Shown: positions 52,327 through 61,052, numbered from the stretch's first letter. The stretch: DNA of 64,000 bases from Comamonas sp. GB3 AK4-5 (GCF_041320665.1 NZ_CP166730.1:4526001-4590000), one strand, 5' to 3'. Made by a program: numbers and translations. The notes: generated by a model from the letters alone, not told the origin.

Positions 52327-53361
52327 CTACGGCGTTGTGGTCTTGTCGGTCCCTGCCGCTGCAGGCACGGCGCCCAACACCACGGGCTGTACCTTGAAGC
52401 CCTGTGCCGCCAGCAACGCGGGCAGGCCTTGCGGCCCCACCAGGTGCAGCGCCCCCACGGCCACAAACAGGCTGTGGCCCTGGCGCAGCTGCTGGGCAAT
52501 GCCGGCCGCCATGCCGGGGTTGCGCCCATCCACCACGCGGGCGTATTCGGCACGCTCGGCCTCGGTGTTCAAGCAGTCGCACCACTGGGGGTAGTTTTCC
52601 AGCGCCTGCACATCGCCATCGGCCCAGGCCTGGGCCAGGCGCATCAGTTGCTGCGCCGCGTCGCCACGTTCCAGATGCTCCAGGCCGGTGGCCACGCGCT
52701 GCTGCACCTCGGCCGGGTCGTCGGACACCAGCTCGCGCAGCTGTGTGTCCGGGCTCTCCAGCCCGATGATGGACTTGCCCAGGCCCAGGGCGATGCTGGC
52801 CAGCGCCAGGTCTACGCCCAGCTGCGGCTCCAGTCCCTGGCTGCGGCCCACCAGGGCCAGCAAGGTGATGATTTGCGCCTCTGGCCGCAGCGTGGCCACC
52901 GGCGCTGGCGCGCACGCGGCCTGCAGCAACCGGTCCAGGCGCTGGCGCAACGCAGCCGGCAAGGGCTGGGCATTGGCCGGCGCACGCATGCCCCGGGCCA
53001 GTTCCTGCTGCACAGCGGGGTCCATCAAGTCCAGCTCCAGCGCCAGCAAATCCGTGCCCTGCAGGGCCTGGGCAATGCCCGGCCCCGGCAGAAACCAGGC
53101 CCGCTGATTGACGTGGATGGTGCCGTACAGCCAGCTGGTGCGGCCCTCATGCTCCAGCCGCCACAACAGCCCCCGGTCACGCGCCTGCTGGTGCAGCTGG
53201 ACCAGCTCGGCCTCGGTCGGCGGTTGCGGCTCCGGCAAGCAGGTGGAGGCCGGCGTCTGGGCCTGGGCCAGACCGCAGCACAACAGGCTGGCAGCCAGCA
53301 GACGCTTTCCTATCGATAGCAGCCCGCGCATATGCAGACTGCCTGGGCGGCGGTTTTGCAT
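52327..53361 (-). CDS. TraB/GumN family protein, paralogue B
   Basis: A 344-residue TraB/GumN protein with a signal peptide (about 11-32 from the ATG at 53361). Its two GxxH motifs are YGTIHVNQ and VGALHLVGPQGLPALL. The start at 53361 has GAGGG seven bases upstream. An ATG at 53457 overlaps the FAH stop, but its codons come from a decayed 3'-end element and do not look coding. Together with paralogue A it forms a tandem duplication. Function is likely exported hydrolysis, on family grounds only. Confidence 0.86.
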   Translation of the reverse strand: MQNRRPGSLHMRGLLSIGKRLLAASLLCCGLAQAQTPASTCLPEPQPPTEAELVQLHQQARDRGLLWRLEHEGRTSWLYGTIHVNQRAWFLPGPGIAQALQGTDLLALELDLMDPAVQQELARGMRAPANAQPLPAALRQRLDRLLQAACAPAPVATLRPEAQIITLLALVGRSQGLEPQLGVDLALASIALGLGKSIIGLESPDTQLRELVSDDPAEVQQRVATGLEHLERGDAAQQLMRLAQAWADGDVQALENYPQWCDCLNTEAERAEYARVVDGRNPGMAAGIAQQLRQGHSLFVAVGALHLVGPQGLPALLAAQGFKVQPVVLGAVPAAAGTDKTTTP

Positions 53362-53410
53362 ATCAACGCCCTCGGTGCTGCGCAGCAGCCGCATCGCATG
53401 CCAGGGGCGC

Positions 53411-53449
53411 CACCCGAGAGGGAAAAAATTCGCGAGACCGCTCAGGGGC
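53411..53449 (-). repeat. decayed 3'-end element (FAH gene)
   Basis: Only the gene-proximal part is left, as CCCCTGAGCGG and CCCTCTCGG. It keeps the orientation and position (four bases after the stop) of the full copies. Confidence 0.5.
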
Positions 53450-53453
53450 TGCG

Positions 53454-54482
53454 TCATTCCTCACCACCGGGAGACGCCACGTTCTGGTCGATGGCGCCAA
53501 AGATGCTGTGGCCATCCTTGCCCTTCATTTCGATGCGGATGGTGTCGCCAAACTGCATGAAGGCGGTCTGCGGTGCACCGTCCTGAATGGTTTCGATGCA
53601 GCGCTTTTCGGCAATGCAGCTATAGCCCTTGGGCCATTCCATGCGCCTGGCCTTGCCCCTGCCGCTTTCCACGCCGGGGTTGCTCACGGTGCCGCTGCCC
53701 ACGATGGAGCCGGCGCGCACATTGCGGGTTTTGCAGATATGGGCAATGAGCTGGCCGAAGTGGAAGGTCATGTCCTCACCGGCATCGCACATGCCCACCT
53801 TGCGGCCATTCCAGGTGCTCTGCAGTGTCAGGTGCAGGCGGCCGTTTTTCCAGCTGTCGCCCAGCTCGTCCAGCGTCACTGCCACGGGGCTGAAAGCCGT
53901 GGCCGGCTTGGCCTGGAAGAAGCCAAAGCCCTTGGCCAACTCGTTGGGGATGAGGTTGCGCAGGCTCACATCGTTGGCCAGCATCACCAGGCGTATGCCG
54001 TCCAGTGCCTGCACCGGCGTGCTGCCCATGGGCACATCGGTGGTGATGACGGCGATCTCGGCCTCGAAGTCGATGCCCATGGCCTCGCTGGGCACGACGA
54101 TGTCGTCGCAGGGGCCGATGAAGTCATCGCTGCCGCCCTGGTACATCAGCGGGTCGGTGTAGAAATTGGCCGGCACCTCGGCGCCACGCGCCTTGCGCAC
54201 CAGCTCCACATGGTTGATATAGGCCGAGCCATCGGCCCATTGGTAGGCACGCGGCAGCGGCGCCATGCATTGCTGCGGATCGAAGGGAAAGGCATGGGGC
54301 GCCTTGCCGTGGTTGAGCTGGTGGTAGAGGTCTTGCAGCTGCGGGGCCATGAAGGCCCAGTCATCGAGCACCTGCTGCAGGCGGCTGGCGATGCCGGTCG
54401 CATAATGCGCCAGACGCAAATCACGCGAGACAACGACCAGTTGGCCGTCGCGGGAGCCGTCCTTGTAGGTGGCGAGTTTCAT
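53454..54482 (-). CDS. fumarylacetoacetate hydrolase family protein
   Basis: A 342-residue FAH-family hydrolase. The metal site appears as DFEAEIAVI (Glu-x-Glu) with a further Asp in LANDVSLRNL, and the C-terminal half has GSGTVSNPG. It cleaves a carbon-carbon bond in a beta-diketo acid of aromatic breakdown. The exact substrate, such as fumarylacetoacetate or a relative, is not settled since no homogentisate genes are nearby. GGAGGT seven bases upstream supports the ATG at 54482. It is divergent from the IclR regulator, its likely controller. Confidence 0.9.
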   Translation of the reverse strand: MKLATYKDGSRDGQLVVVSRDLRLAHYATGIASRLQQVLDDWAFMAPQLQDLYHQLNHGKAPHAFPFDPQQCMAPLPRAYQWADGSAYINHVELVRKARGAEVPANFYTDPLMYQGGSDDFIGPCDDIVVPSEAMGIDFEAEIAVITTDVPMGSTPVQALDGIRLVMLANDVSLRNLIPNELAKGFGFFQAKPATAFSPVAVTLDELGDSWKNGRLHLTLQSTWNGRKVGMCDAGEDMTFHFGQLIAHICKTRNVRAGSIVGSGTVSNPGVESGRGKARRMEWPKGYSCIAEKRCIETIQDGAPQTAFMQFGDTIRIEMKGKDGHSIFGAIDQNVASPGGEE

Positions 54483-54501
54483 GGGCCTGTACCTCCGTGT
54501 C

Positions 54502-54520
54502 GCAGACTGTTGCGGTCTGC
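54502..54520. promoter_or_regulatory. inverted repeat GCAGAC-N7-GTCTGC before the FAH gene
   Basis: Perfect 6-bp arms with a 7-base spacer lie 20 to 38 bases upstream of the FAH start. The position suits an IclR-type repressor site, or a leader hairpin. The regulator gene is divergent and 144 bases away. Confidence 0.4.
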
Positions 54521-54663
54521 CAAAATTACGTTCATACGGCTTGTGCCAATCCGGTGGATGCAAGTGCTTCACTTTGCGGCACCGCCATGCTCCGTGCTGG
54601 TTTGCGCAAGCCCTCGTTCTGTCAAACCCGTTTAACTCAAGCAAAACCTGAAATTCTAGGCCA

Positions 54664-55452
54664 ATGGACAAGGAACGCGCGGGCATTCAATCGGTGGAGG
54701 TGGGCTTCACGCTGCTGCAGGCCCTGGGCCGTGCGCCCGGCGCGCTGATGCTCAAGGACCTGGCCTTTGCGGCCGGCATGGGTGCGGCCAAGGCCCACCG
54801 TTATCTGGTGAGCTACCAAAGACTGGGCCTGGTGGTGCAGGACGGGCGCAGCGGCCATTACGACCTGGGCCCCGCCGCCCTGCACCTGGGCCTGGCCGCG
54901 CTCACGCGCCTAGACCCTGTGCAGCTGGCGCGCGAGCGCCTGCCCGCACTCATGGAGCAGATGCAGCACACGCTGGCCCTGGCCGTGTGGGGCAACCAGG
55001 GCCCTACCCTGGTCCACTGGATGCCCAGCCCACAAACCGTGGTGGCCCATTTGCGCCTGGGCGATGTGATGCCGCTGCTGAGCTCGGCCACCGGCCGCTG
55101 CTTTGCGGCCTGGCTGCCCGCCGCCACCACCGCTCCCCTGTTACAGGCCGAGCTGCAGCAGACCCATGGCGCCGATGCGCCTACTGCGCCTGCCATTGCC
55201 GCGCTGCAGCCGCTGTGGGCCGAGGTCCGCGCCCAGGGCGCGGCCCGCGTGGAAGGCCATCTGCTGCCCGGCACTGCCGCCTTCTGCGCCCCCGTGTTCG
55301 ATGCCAGCGGCCAGCTGGCCCTGGGCGTGCTGTGCCTGGGCCCCAGCACCCGCTTTGACGCCCGCTGGCAGGGCGCTGTGCATGGCCCGCTGTCGGCCTG
55401 GGCCCGCCAGCTTTCCCACGACCTGGGCCATGCCCCGGCCGTGCAGGCCTGA
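54664..55452 (+). CDS. IclR-family transcriptional regulator
   Basis: A 262-residue IclR regulator. The N-terminal winged helix covers about 8-65, with MLKDLAFAAGMGAAKAHRYL. The effector domain has LSSATGRCFAAWLP and the conserved Gly-x-Leu-Leu-Pro-Gly. It is divergent from the FAH gene over 181 bases and likely regulates it, as HmgR does in Pseudomonas. It ends eight bases before the DUF3108 gene on the same strand. Confidence 0.9.
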   Translation: MDKERAGIQSVEVGFTLLQALGRAPGALMLKDLAFAAGMGAAKAHRYLVSYQRLGLVVQDGRSGHYDLGPAALHLGLAALTRLDPVQLARERLPALMEQMQHTLALAVWGNQGPTLVHWMPSPQTVVAHLRLGDVMPLLSSATGRCFAAWLPAATTAPLLQAELQQTHGADAPTAPAIAALQPLWAEVRAQGAARVEGHLLPGTAAFCAPVFDASGQLALGVLCLGPSTRFDARWQGAVHGPLSAWARQLSHDLGHAPAVQA

Positions 55453-55460
55453 AGACCGCC

Positions 55461-56654
55461 ATGCGCCGCCTGCTTGCTCTGTCGGCCCTGACTGTCGCCG
55501 TGCTCGCGCTGCATGCCTGGCTTCTGACCGAATTGCCCTGGGGCAGCCACACCGACGCCCCCGCCTCCACCGCCTCCGAGGCTCCGGTGTTTGCCACCCG
55601 CACCGTGGTGCCACCACCGCCGCCCCCTCCTCCAGCACCACCCCCGGCACCCAAACCCAAACCCCGGCCTGCGCCCCCGCCGCCACCACCACCACTGCCC
55701 ACGCCAGAGCCCGCTGCAGACCCCGTGCCCGACGCCAGCGAAGCGGCCGAAACCGCTGCAGAGCCCGTAGAACCCGTGGAGCCCCCGGTCTCCGATGCCG
55801 CGGCCGAACCGACCGAGGCCGCAGCACAAGCCGCCGCAACAGACTCCAGCGCTACCCCCACGCCCGAGGCAGAGCCCCCCGCTGCCGGCATGCCGGCAGA
55901 CGATGCCGAAGCCGAAGCCGCACAGGCCAACGCACCTGCGGCCGGCACGCCCCCGCCCCAGCGCATCACCTTGCGCACAGCGGCCGGCCAGCCGGCGCAG
56001 ACCGATATGCCCTACCAGGCACCGCCCGCGCAGCTGCTGCGCTTTCAGGTGCAAGGCCAGGTCAAAGGCTTTCACTACAGCGCCAGCGCGCGGCTGCAAT
56101 GGCAGCCCCAACTCCAGCAGTACCAGGCCAGCCAGGAGATCAGCGCCTTTTTGCTGGGCGCACGCAGCCAGAACAGCCGAGGCCAGATCACCGCCGAAGG
56201 CCTGCAGCCCGAACGCTTTGAAGACCGCGCCCGCAGCAAGCTACGCGCGGCCCATATGGACTGGGTGACCGGCCTAGCCCGCTTCGAGCCCGAGGCACCA
56301 CTGGCCCGCATTGCCACCGGCACGCAGGACCGGTTGAGCGTGTTTCTGCAACTGGCCGGCATGCTGGCCGCTGCGCCCCAGCGCTATCCCCAGGGCGCCG
56401 AAATCACCCTGCCCACGGCCAGCACCAAGGCCGTGGAGCCCTGGACCTTTCTGGTGCAGGACAGTGGCACCGAAGAGCTGCCCGTGGGCAGCCTGCCCAC
56501 GCTGCGGCTGGAACGGCTGCCCCGCCACCCAGGCGACCAAAAGGCCGAGCTGTGGCTGTCGCCGGCCCTGGGCTATCTGCCGGTGCGCATCCGCCTGAGC
56601 GAGGACAACGGCGACCATGTCGACATGCGGCTGCAGTCCCACAGCGCCCCCTGA
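55461..56654 (+). CDS. DUF3108 protein with TonB-like proline-rich linker
   Basis: A 397-residue envelope protein. One N-terminal helix (about 4-22) is followed by a Pro-rich stretch (50-82, with runs of seven or eight Pro) and an acidic Ala/Glu/Pro linker to about 165. The C-terminal 210 residues are a DUF3108 domain of unknown function. The plan resembles TonB, with the linker spanning the periplasm, but the C-terminal domain is not TonB. It follows the IclR gene closely, though a functional link is not evident. Confidence 0.82.
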   Translation: MRRLLALSALTVAVLALHAWLLTELPWGSHTDAPASTASEAPVFATRTVVPPPPPPPPAPPPAPKPKPRPAPPPPPPPLPTPEPAADPVPDASEAAETAAEPVEPVEPPVSDAAAEPTEAAAQAAATDSSATPTPEAEPPAAGMPADDAEAEAAQANAPAAGTPPPQRITLRTAAGQPAQTDMPYQAPPAQLLRFQVQGQVKGFHYSASARLQWQPQLQQYQASQEISAFLLGARSQNSRGQITAEGLQPERFEDRARSKLRAAHMDWVTGLARFEPEAPLARIATGTQDRLSVFLQLAGMLAAAPQRYPQGAEITLPTASTKAVEPWTFLVQDSGTEELPVGSLPTLRLERLPRHPGDQKAELWLSPALGYLPVRIRLSEDNGDHVDMRLQSHSAP

Positions 56655-56660
56655 ACCCCG

Positions 56661-56682
56661 CCCCGCCTGCGAAAGCGGGGCA
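56661..56682 (+). terminator. hairpin after the DUF3108 gene, without T run
   Basis: A perfect GCCCCGC/GCGGGGC stem with an eight-base loop lies six bases after the DUF3108 stop. It lacks a clear T run. It may act as a weak terminator. Confidence 0.45.
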
Positions 56683-56820
56683 AGGCTGTTGTCGGCATGC
56701 CCTGCACGCTGTGCCGTTTCCATGGAATACTGGTCCCGAGACGTCCGCCCCAGGGGCTGCGCCCCTTGAAACTATCGCTGCGGCGTCCACCTAGGTAGAA
56801 CCGGCAACAGGAGGTGCACC

Positions 56821-57117
56821 ATGAAAATGCTTTACGACTCGGATTCCTTTGTGGTGCTGCACATGCAGCCCGAGCCCGATATTGCCTCCGCCATCACCCT
56901 GTCGGACGGAAAGACACCGGCCCCACCTATGCCACGCCATGGGTTTGAGATCGTGGACAAGCGCTCGGGCAAGGAGGTCTACCTCGATGGCTCCTGGGCC
57001 GAGCTGTTCCAGCAAACCATACTGGCCTGGCAGCGCGAATCGCCCACCCAGGAAGAGGTGGAAGACACGCTGGAGCGCTACACCGGCCTGGCACAGAACC
57101 CGGTACTGGTGCATTGA
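56821..57117 (+). CDS. DUF3567 domain protein
   Basis: A 98-residue small protein of the DUF3567 family, found mainly in betaproteobacteria. The conserved signature is RHGFEIVDKRSGKEVYLDG, followed by WAELFQQTI and QEEVEDTLERYTGLAQNPV. Its function is unknown. An AGGAGG-like ribosome site (ACAGGAGG) precedes the ATG. It is followed by a 3'-end element and then an intrinsic terminator at 57285-57307. Confidence 0.93.
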   Translation: MKMLYDSDSFVVLHMQPEPDIASAITLSDGKTPAPPMPRHGFEIVDKRSGKEVYLDGSWAELFQQTILAWQRESPTQEEVEDTLERYTGLAQNPVLVH

Positions 57118-57128
57118 GAAATGGGACA

Positions 57129-57222
57129 CCCCCTGAGCCGCTTCGCGTCTTCCCCCTCTCTGTCGCTACGCGATGGAGGGGGACGGCACCAGCACGGCGG
57201 GGCGGCCCTTGTGCGGTGCCCT
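57129..57222 (+). repeat. 3'-end element, copy 13 (DUF3567 gene)
   Basis: It lies 11 bases after the stop. Closing stem GGCACC/GGTGCC; CTGGTG/CGCCAG follows. Confidence 0.85.
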
Positions 57223-57284
57223 GGTGTGGGCTGCGCCAGCTTCATGTGCTCGTTGGATCATTGACCAGTTCGCTCCTTCTCCCC

Positions 57285-57307
57285 AGGCCGCCTTGTGCGG
57301 CCTTTTT
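57285..57307 (+). terminator. intrinsic terminator after the DUF3567 gene
   Basis: A perfect 7-bp stem (AGGCCGC with GCGGCCT), a five-base loop and a run of five T. It lies 63 bases beyond the 3'-end element, so that element is probably transcribed as part of the 3' untranslated region. Confidence 0.88.
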
Positions 57308-57533
57308 CATGGCCATGTGGAGGTGTTGCTACATACCGCAGCCTGCCCCTCTTGAATGCCATGGCACATATATTCAAGGGCATTATCTCTGGCATGCTGG
57401 CTAAAGCTCAATAATCGCTATCAATACAATATTAACTGGGCATTAAGCAAAATGTTTGCTAGAGAATATCGCTAAGACAATCCAGGCAACACCATCTGGC
57501 CTGCCGATAATCCAGCACAGAGCCGCACCTACT

Positions 57534-57558
57534 TTCATAGCACCTCAAGCGCTATGAA
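57534..57558. promoter_or_regulatory. inverted repeat TTCATAGC-N9-GCTATGAA
   Basis: Perfect 8-bp arms with a nine-base spacer, in the AT-rich region about 230 bases upstream of the pentaheme cytochrome start. It could be an operator for that gene. No regulator gene is adjacent. Confidence 0.4.
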
Positions 57559-57790
57559 TCTGCACATACAGCGGAATTCACTCCCAGTCACCCGCGCACC
57601 ACTCCTCTCGCCGCAGCCTTACATCACTTGGAACGGCGGGTTATCTCCTGCGCGAATGATTTGCACTGGGTTTTGAAACACCGCATTATTTGCTGATGCA
57701 AATCAACGCTGCATCGCAGGCGTGGATACGTATGACATGCAGTGGGTGCAATATCACATCACCCCTCTATTCCCATGTGGAGAAAATGGC

Positions 57791-59974
57791 ATGAGAACCT
57801 CATACAAATATGGCCTGATTCCCCTGGCCGCCGTGCTGGGCCTGTGTTGGCAGCTGTCCACGGCCGCCGTGCAGGAGCACACCGAAGCCTCTGCTCCCGC
57901 CCCCCAGGTCATTGACGACCTGCCCGCCAACTACGCCGCCGATCTGAGCACCGAGCAGCGCGCCCTGGTCGAACGCGGCCGCTATGTGGCCCGCCTGGGT
58001 GACTGCGTGGCCTGCCACACCGGCACCAAAAACCAGCCCATGGCCGGCGGCCTGGCGCTGGAGACGCCTTTCGGCAAGCTCTACTCCACCAACATCACGC
58101 CCGACAAAAACAGCGGCATGGGTGGCTACAGCTTCGAGCAATTCGACCGCGCCATGCGCAAGGGCGTGGCCGCTGATGGCCGCAACCTCTACCCGGCCAT
58201 GCCCTACCCGTCCTACGCCAAGATGACCGAGGACGATATGCAGGCGCTGTACGCCTACCTGATGCAGGGCGTGGAGCCGGTGCAGGCGGCCAACAAGCCT
58301 TCGGAAATGGGCTTCCCCTTCAACCAGCGCTGGGGCCTGTCGCTGTGGAACTGGATGTTCCTGGACAACACCCCCTTCCAGCCCCAGACCAGCCAAAGCG
58401 CTGAATGGAACCGCGGCGCCTACCTGGTGCAAGGCCTGGGCCACTGCGGCGCCTGCCACACCCCACGCGGCGTGGCTTTCCAGGAAAAGACCATGACCGG
58501 CGAAGGCAAGGATGGCGTGCATTTCCTGGCCGGCGAGATCGTTGAAGGCTGGCGCGCACTGAGCCTGCGCAATCTGTGGACCCCCGAGGAAACCGCCGAG
58601 CTGCTGAAGACCGGGCGCAACCGCCACGGCACCGTCTCCGGCAACATGGTGGACGTGGTGCAGCACAGCACCCAGTACATGAGCGACGGCGATCTGCTGG
58701 CCATTGGCACCTACCTCAAGGCCCTGCCGGCCGGCAAGGCTGACCTGCCCATGCAAGTGGTTCAGGGCCCTGCGCCGCAAATCGCCATTCCGGCACGCGC
58801 CGTGGGCAGCACCGAGGCCCTGGTGGCCTCCAACGCTGCGCACTACAACGTGCCTGCCGACCTCTACACCACCCGTGGTGGCCTGGGCTATCTGCAGTTC
58901 TGCGCCGACTGCCACCGTGCAGACGGCGGCGGCGTGAAGGATGTATTCCCGCCCCTGGAAGGCAACCGCTCGCTGCGCGGCGGTGACCCCAGCACCCTGG
59001 TGCACATCATGCTGACCGGCTGGACCACGCCCGTGACCCAGACCCACTCGCACCCGCTGACCATGCCCTCCTTCGCCCAGCTGCACGACCAGGAGATTGC
59101 CGAAATCCTGAACTTTGCGCGCCGCAACTGGGGCAGCAAGGAGGCCGCCGAGATCAAGGCCAAGGACATTGCCAGCCAGCGCAAGCAGCTCAATGCCCAG
59201 CCCGACAACTCGCGCCCCTTCGAGACCCCACGCCTGGCCAATATGCTCAAGGAAAAGAACGCCGAGCAACTGGTCTACGGTGCACGCCTGAACATCGAAA
59301 CCCGTGACCTGCTGCCCAAGAACGTGGGCAATGCGCTGAACTGCGCCAGCTGCCACTTGAACGCTGGCACCGTGGCCGATGGCTCGCCCTATATCGGTGT
59401 CTCGGCCTTCTTCCCCAGCTACGCACCGCGCGCCGGCCGCACCATCGTGCTGGAAGACCGCATCAACGGCTGCTTCCTGCGCTCCATGAATGGCAAGCCG
59501 CTGCCGCTGGACTCTGAAGAGATGAAGTCCATGGTCGCGCTGTTCGACTGGATGCGCAACGAAACCAAGCCCGAGGACAAGGTCGAGGGCCGTGGCGTGG
59601 GCAAGATCAGCCAGGACATCATCCCCAACCCCGAAAACGGCAAGAAGATCTACACCGCCCAATGCGCCATCTGCCACGGCAGCGACGGTGAAGGCATCAA
59701 GAACGCCAAGGGCCAGTGGGTCTACCCACCGCTGTGGGGCGATGAATCCTTCAACCTGGGCGCCGGCCTGGCCCGCACCTACACGGCTGCGGCCTTCGTC
59801 AAGCGCAACATGCCCATCGCCATGCACAACAAGTTCCCGCTGGGACAAGGCGGCCTCTCCGACCAGGAAGCCGTGGACGTGGCCGAGTACTTCAGCCACC
59901 AGCCGCGCCCGGACTTTGCCAACAAGCACAAGGACTGGCCGAATGGGAAAAAACCTGCTGATGCGCGCTACTAA
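57791..59974 (+). CDS. pentaheme cytochrome c: triheme dehydrogenase subunit fused to a TsdA-like diheme domain
   Basis: A 727-residue exported cytochrome with a signal peptide (about 26 residues) and five heme-binding CxxCH sites at 72-76, 219-223, 371-375, 518-522 and 625-629. Residues 45-455 match the three-heme membrane-linked cytochrome subunit of alcohol/gluconate dehydrogenases. Residues 475-710 match thiosulfate dehydrogenase TsdA: CASCHLNAG, RINGCFLRSMNGKPL with Cys561 where TsdA has its Cys heme ligand, and YPPLWGDESFNLGAG. The join makes one electron conduit. The donor may be a sugar or alcohol dehydrogenase encoded elsewhere. GGAGA supports the ATG at 57791. A terminator follows. 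Confidence 0.88.
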   Translation: MRTSYKYGLIPLAAVLGLCWQLSTAAVQEHTEASAPAPQVIDDLPANYAADLSTEQRALVERGRYVARLGDCVACHTGTKNQPMAGGLALETPFGKLYSTNITPDKNSGMGGYSFEQFDRAMRKGVAADGRNLYPAMPYPSYAKMTEDDMQALYAYLMQGVEPVQAANKPSEMGFPFNQRWGLSLWNWMFLDNTPFQPQTSQSAEWNRGAYLVQGLGHCGACHTPRGVAFQEKTMTGEGKDGVHFLAGEIVEGWRALSLRNLWTPEETAELLKTGRNRHGTVSGNMVDVVQHSTQYMSDGDLLAIGTYLKALPAGKADLPMQVVQGPAPQIAIPARAVGSTEALVASNAAHYNVPADLYTTRGGLGYLQFCADCHRADGGGVKDVFPPLEGNRSLRGGDPSTLVHIMLTGWTTPVTQTHSHPLTMPSFAQLHDQEIAEILNFARRNWGSKEAAEIKAKDIASQRKQLNAQPDNSRPFETPRLANMLKEKNAEQLVYGARLNIETRDLLPKNVGNALNCASCHLNAGTVADGSPYIGVSAFFPSYAPRAGRTIVLEDRINGCFLRSMNGKPLPLDSEEMKSMVALFDWMRNETKPEDKVEGRGVGKISQDIIPNPENGKKIYTAQCAICHGSDGEGIKNAKGQWVYPPLWGDESFNLGAGLARTYTAAAFVKRNMPIAMHNKFPLGQGGLSDQEAVDVAEYFSHQPRPDFANKHKDWPNGKKPADARY

Positions 59975-60015
59975 ACCTTAGCGATAGCTCCGCCCATGCC
60001 TGCATGGGCTCTTCC

Positions 60016-60048
60016 GCCGCAGTGCTTCACCGCCCTGCGGCTTTTTTT
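60016..60048 (+). terminator. intrinsic terminator after the pentaheme cytochrome gene
   Basis: Arms GCCGCAG and CTGCGGC around a 12-base loop, followed by seven T. It ends the cytochrome transcript 70 bases after its stop. Confidence 0.85.
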
Positions 60049-60144
60049 ATGGTGCATGGTCATGCGCACCGCACAAAGATTTGGAACAGGCGTTTCCAAC
60101 GCCAGGTGGCAGAATTTCCTGCAGGCTTCACCTGGAATCTCCAT

Positions 60145-60595
60145 ATGCACCCACCACCATGGATGGCTGCCGCCCATGCAGAGCAAGGTGTTCGCGCCTT
60201 GGGGGCTGGCGAAAGCAATCCCCGCATCACCGCCTACCACGCGGGGACCAATGTCGAGGGCTATGACGACAAGGTATCTTGGTGCTCGTCATTTGCGCAT
60301 TGGACGCTGTCGCAGCGTTGGCATACCCGGCACAGCCTCTGCATTGGCCCGTTCCTGGCTGGAGTGGGGCCAAGGTCTTGATGCACCTGTTGTGGGTTGC
60401 ATCACCGTTTTATGGCGCGATGACCCGGAGAGCTGGAAAGGTCATGTCGGTTTTTTCCAGAAGATGGAGGGTGACCGCATTTTTCTGCTCGGAGGCAACC
60501 AGCAAGGAGAAGTGCGCGTGCACGCTTATCCAGCCTCCAGCGTGCTGGCATACCGCTGGCCAGCATGCAACCATGGGACATACGCCATGTCTTGA
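60145..60595 (+). pseudogene. TIGR02594-like NlpC/P60-type amidase fragment pair, one-base frameshift
   Basis: Read in one frame from 60145, the sequence gives WMAAAHAEQGVRALG, SNPRITAYHAG and WCSSFAHW, the Cys region of TIGR02594 proteins. After about 60316 the matching frame shifts. The rest gives GTASALARSWLEWG, a conserved Gly-Cys, GHVGFFQK (His region), LLGGNQQGEV and VLAYRWP, to 60595. Removing one base near 60316 joins them into a normal protein of about 150 residues. These proteins resemble peptidoglycan amidases and also occur in phage and toxin contexts. Neither half alone would be active. Confidence 0.75.
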
Positions 60596-60704
60596 ACAAG
60601 CCCCCCCTCCACCTCAAGCCACCATCAAGCAATCCGAGGTGTCTACGTACGCAACACTGCCCCGGGAACCCTTGCTTCGACTCCGGCTCGTCGTGATTCG
60701 ACAG

Positions 60705-61013
60705 CTATCGAACTCTGCGCCCAAAGAGATAGAGCACCACAGGCCCAAACACCGTATTCACCACATCATGCAGGCTGGCACGCCAGCGCCAATAGCCCAG
60801 GCTGCGGATGTCATCGCGCATATCCAGCGCCTCACCCAGGCAGGCGACGCACACCACCAGCAGCACCGGCCACCAGTTGCGCGCTGACTTACGCAGTGCC
60901 AAGCAGGCGACCAGGTACACCGTCAGACCGATGTAGATATGAAGGGCGTCCTTGGAAAGGCCAGTAACGCTGACGACGGCAAGCTTGATGGCCTGAAAGG
61001 CAGTGGTCTCCAT
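60705..61013 (-). CDS. small three-helix membrane protein, unknown function
   Basis: A 102-residue protein with three hydrophobic helices (about 22-40, 47-62 and 85-98). The conserved-looking segment is EALDMRDDIRSLGYWRWRASLHD. I do not recognise a named family. A GGAGAG ribosome site five bases from the ATG supports it as a real gene. It lies 39 bases after a second small membrane gene on the same strand and converges on the broken amidase-like gene. A link to that gene, such as immunity, cannot be shown. Confidence 0.65.
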   Translation of the reverse strand: METTAFQAIKLAVVSVTGLSKDALHIYIGLTVYLVACLALRKSARNWWPVLLVVCVACLGEALDMRDDIRSLGYWRWRASLHDVVNTVFGPVVLYLFGRRVR

Positions 61014-61052
61014 CGATCTCTCCTGCTGTGTTCCCCTACCTAAGGTCTGCTC

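Larger units (their letters stand above)
57118..57790. other. 673-base gene-free interval before the pentaheme cytochrome gene
   Basis: It begins with a 3'-end element and a strong terminator. The rest (57310-57780) is AT-rich compared with its surroundings and should hold the promoter of the cytochrome gene. An 8-bp inverted repeat lies at 57534-57558. No gene is seen. Confidence 0.55.

Noticed and set aside
53362..53457. An upstream ATG for TraB paralogue B that overlaps the FAH stop as ATGA
   Set aside because: The added codons come from a decayed 3'-end element, while 53361 has a ribosome site and gives a proper signal peptide.
57800..59929. Minus-strand frame of 709 codons opposite the pentaheme cytochrome
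   Set aside because: The plus strand has five heme motifs and a signal peptide. The antisense product has no domain and an antisense-like composition. The same holds for the long frames at 4420-6159, 10526-12838, 19515-21518 and 36054-38147.
60145..61013. Toxin-immunity pair made of the amidase-like gene and the small membrane gene
   Set aside because: The genes converge on opposite strands and the amidase is frameshifted. No secretion genes are near, so there is no support beyond proximity.
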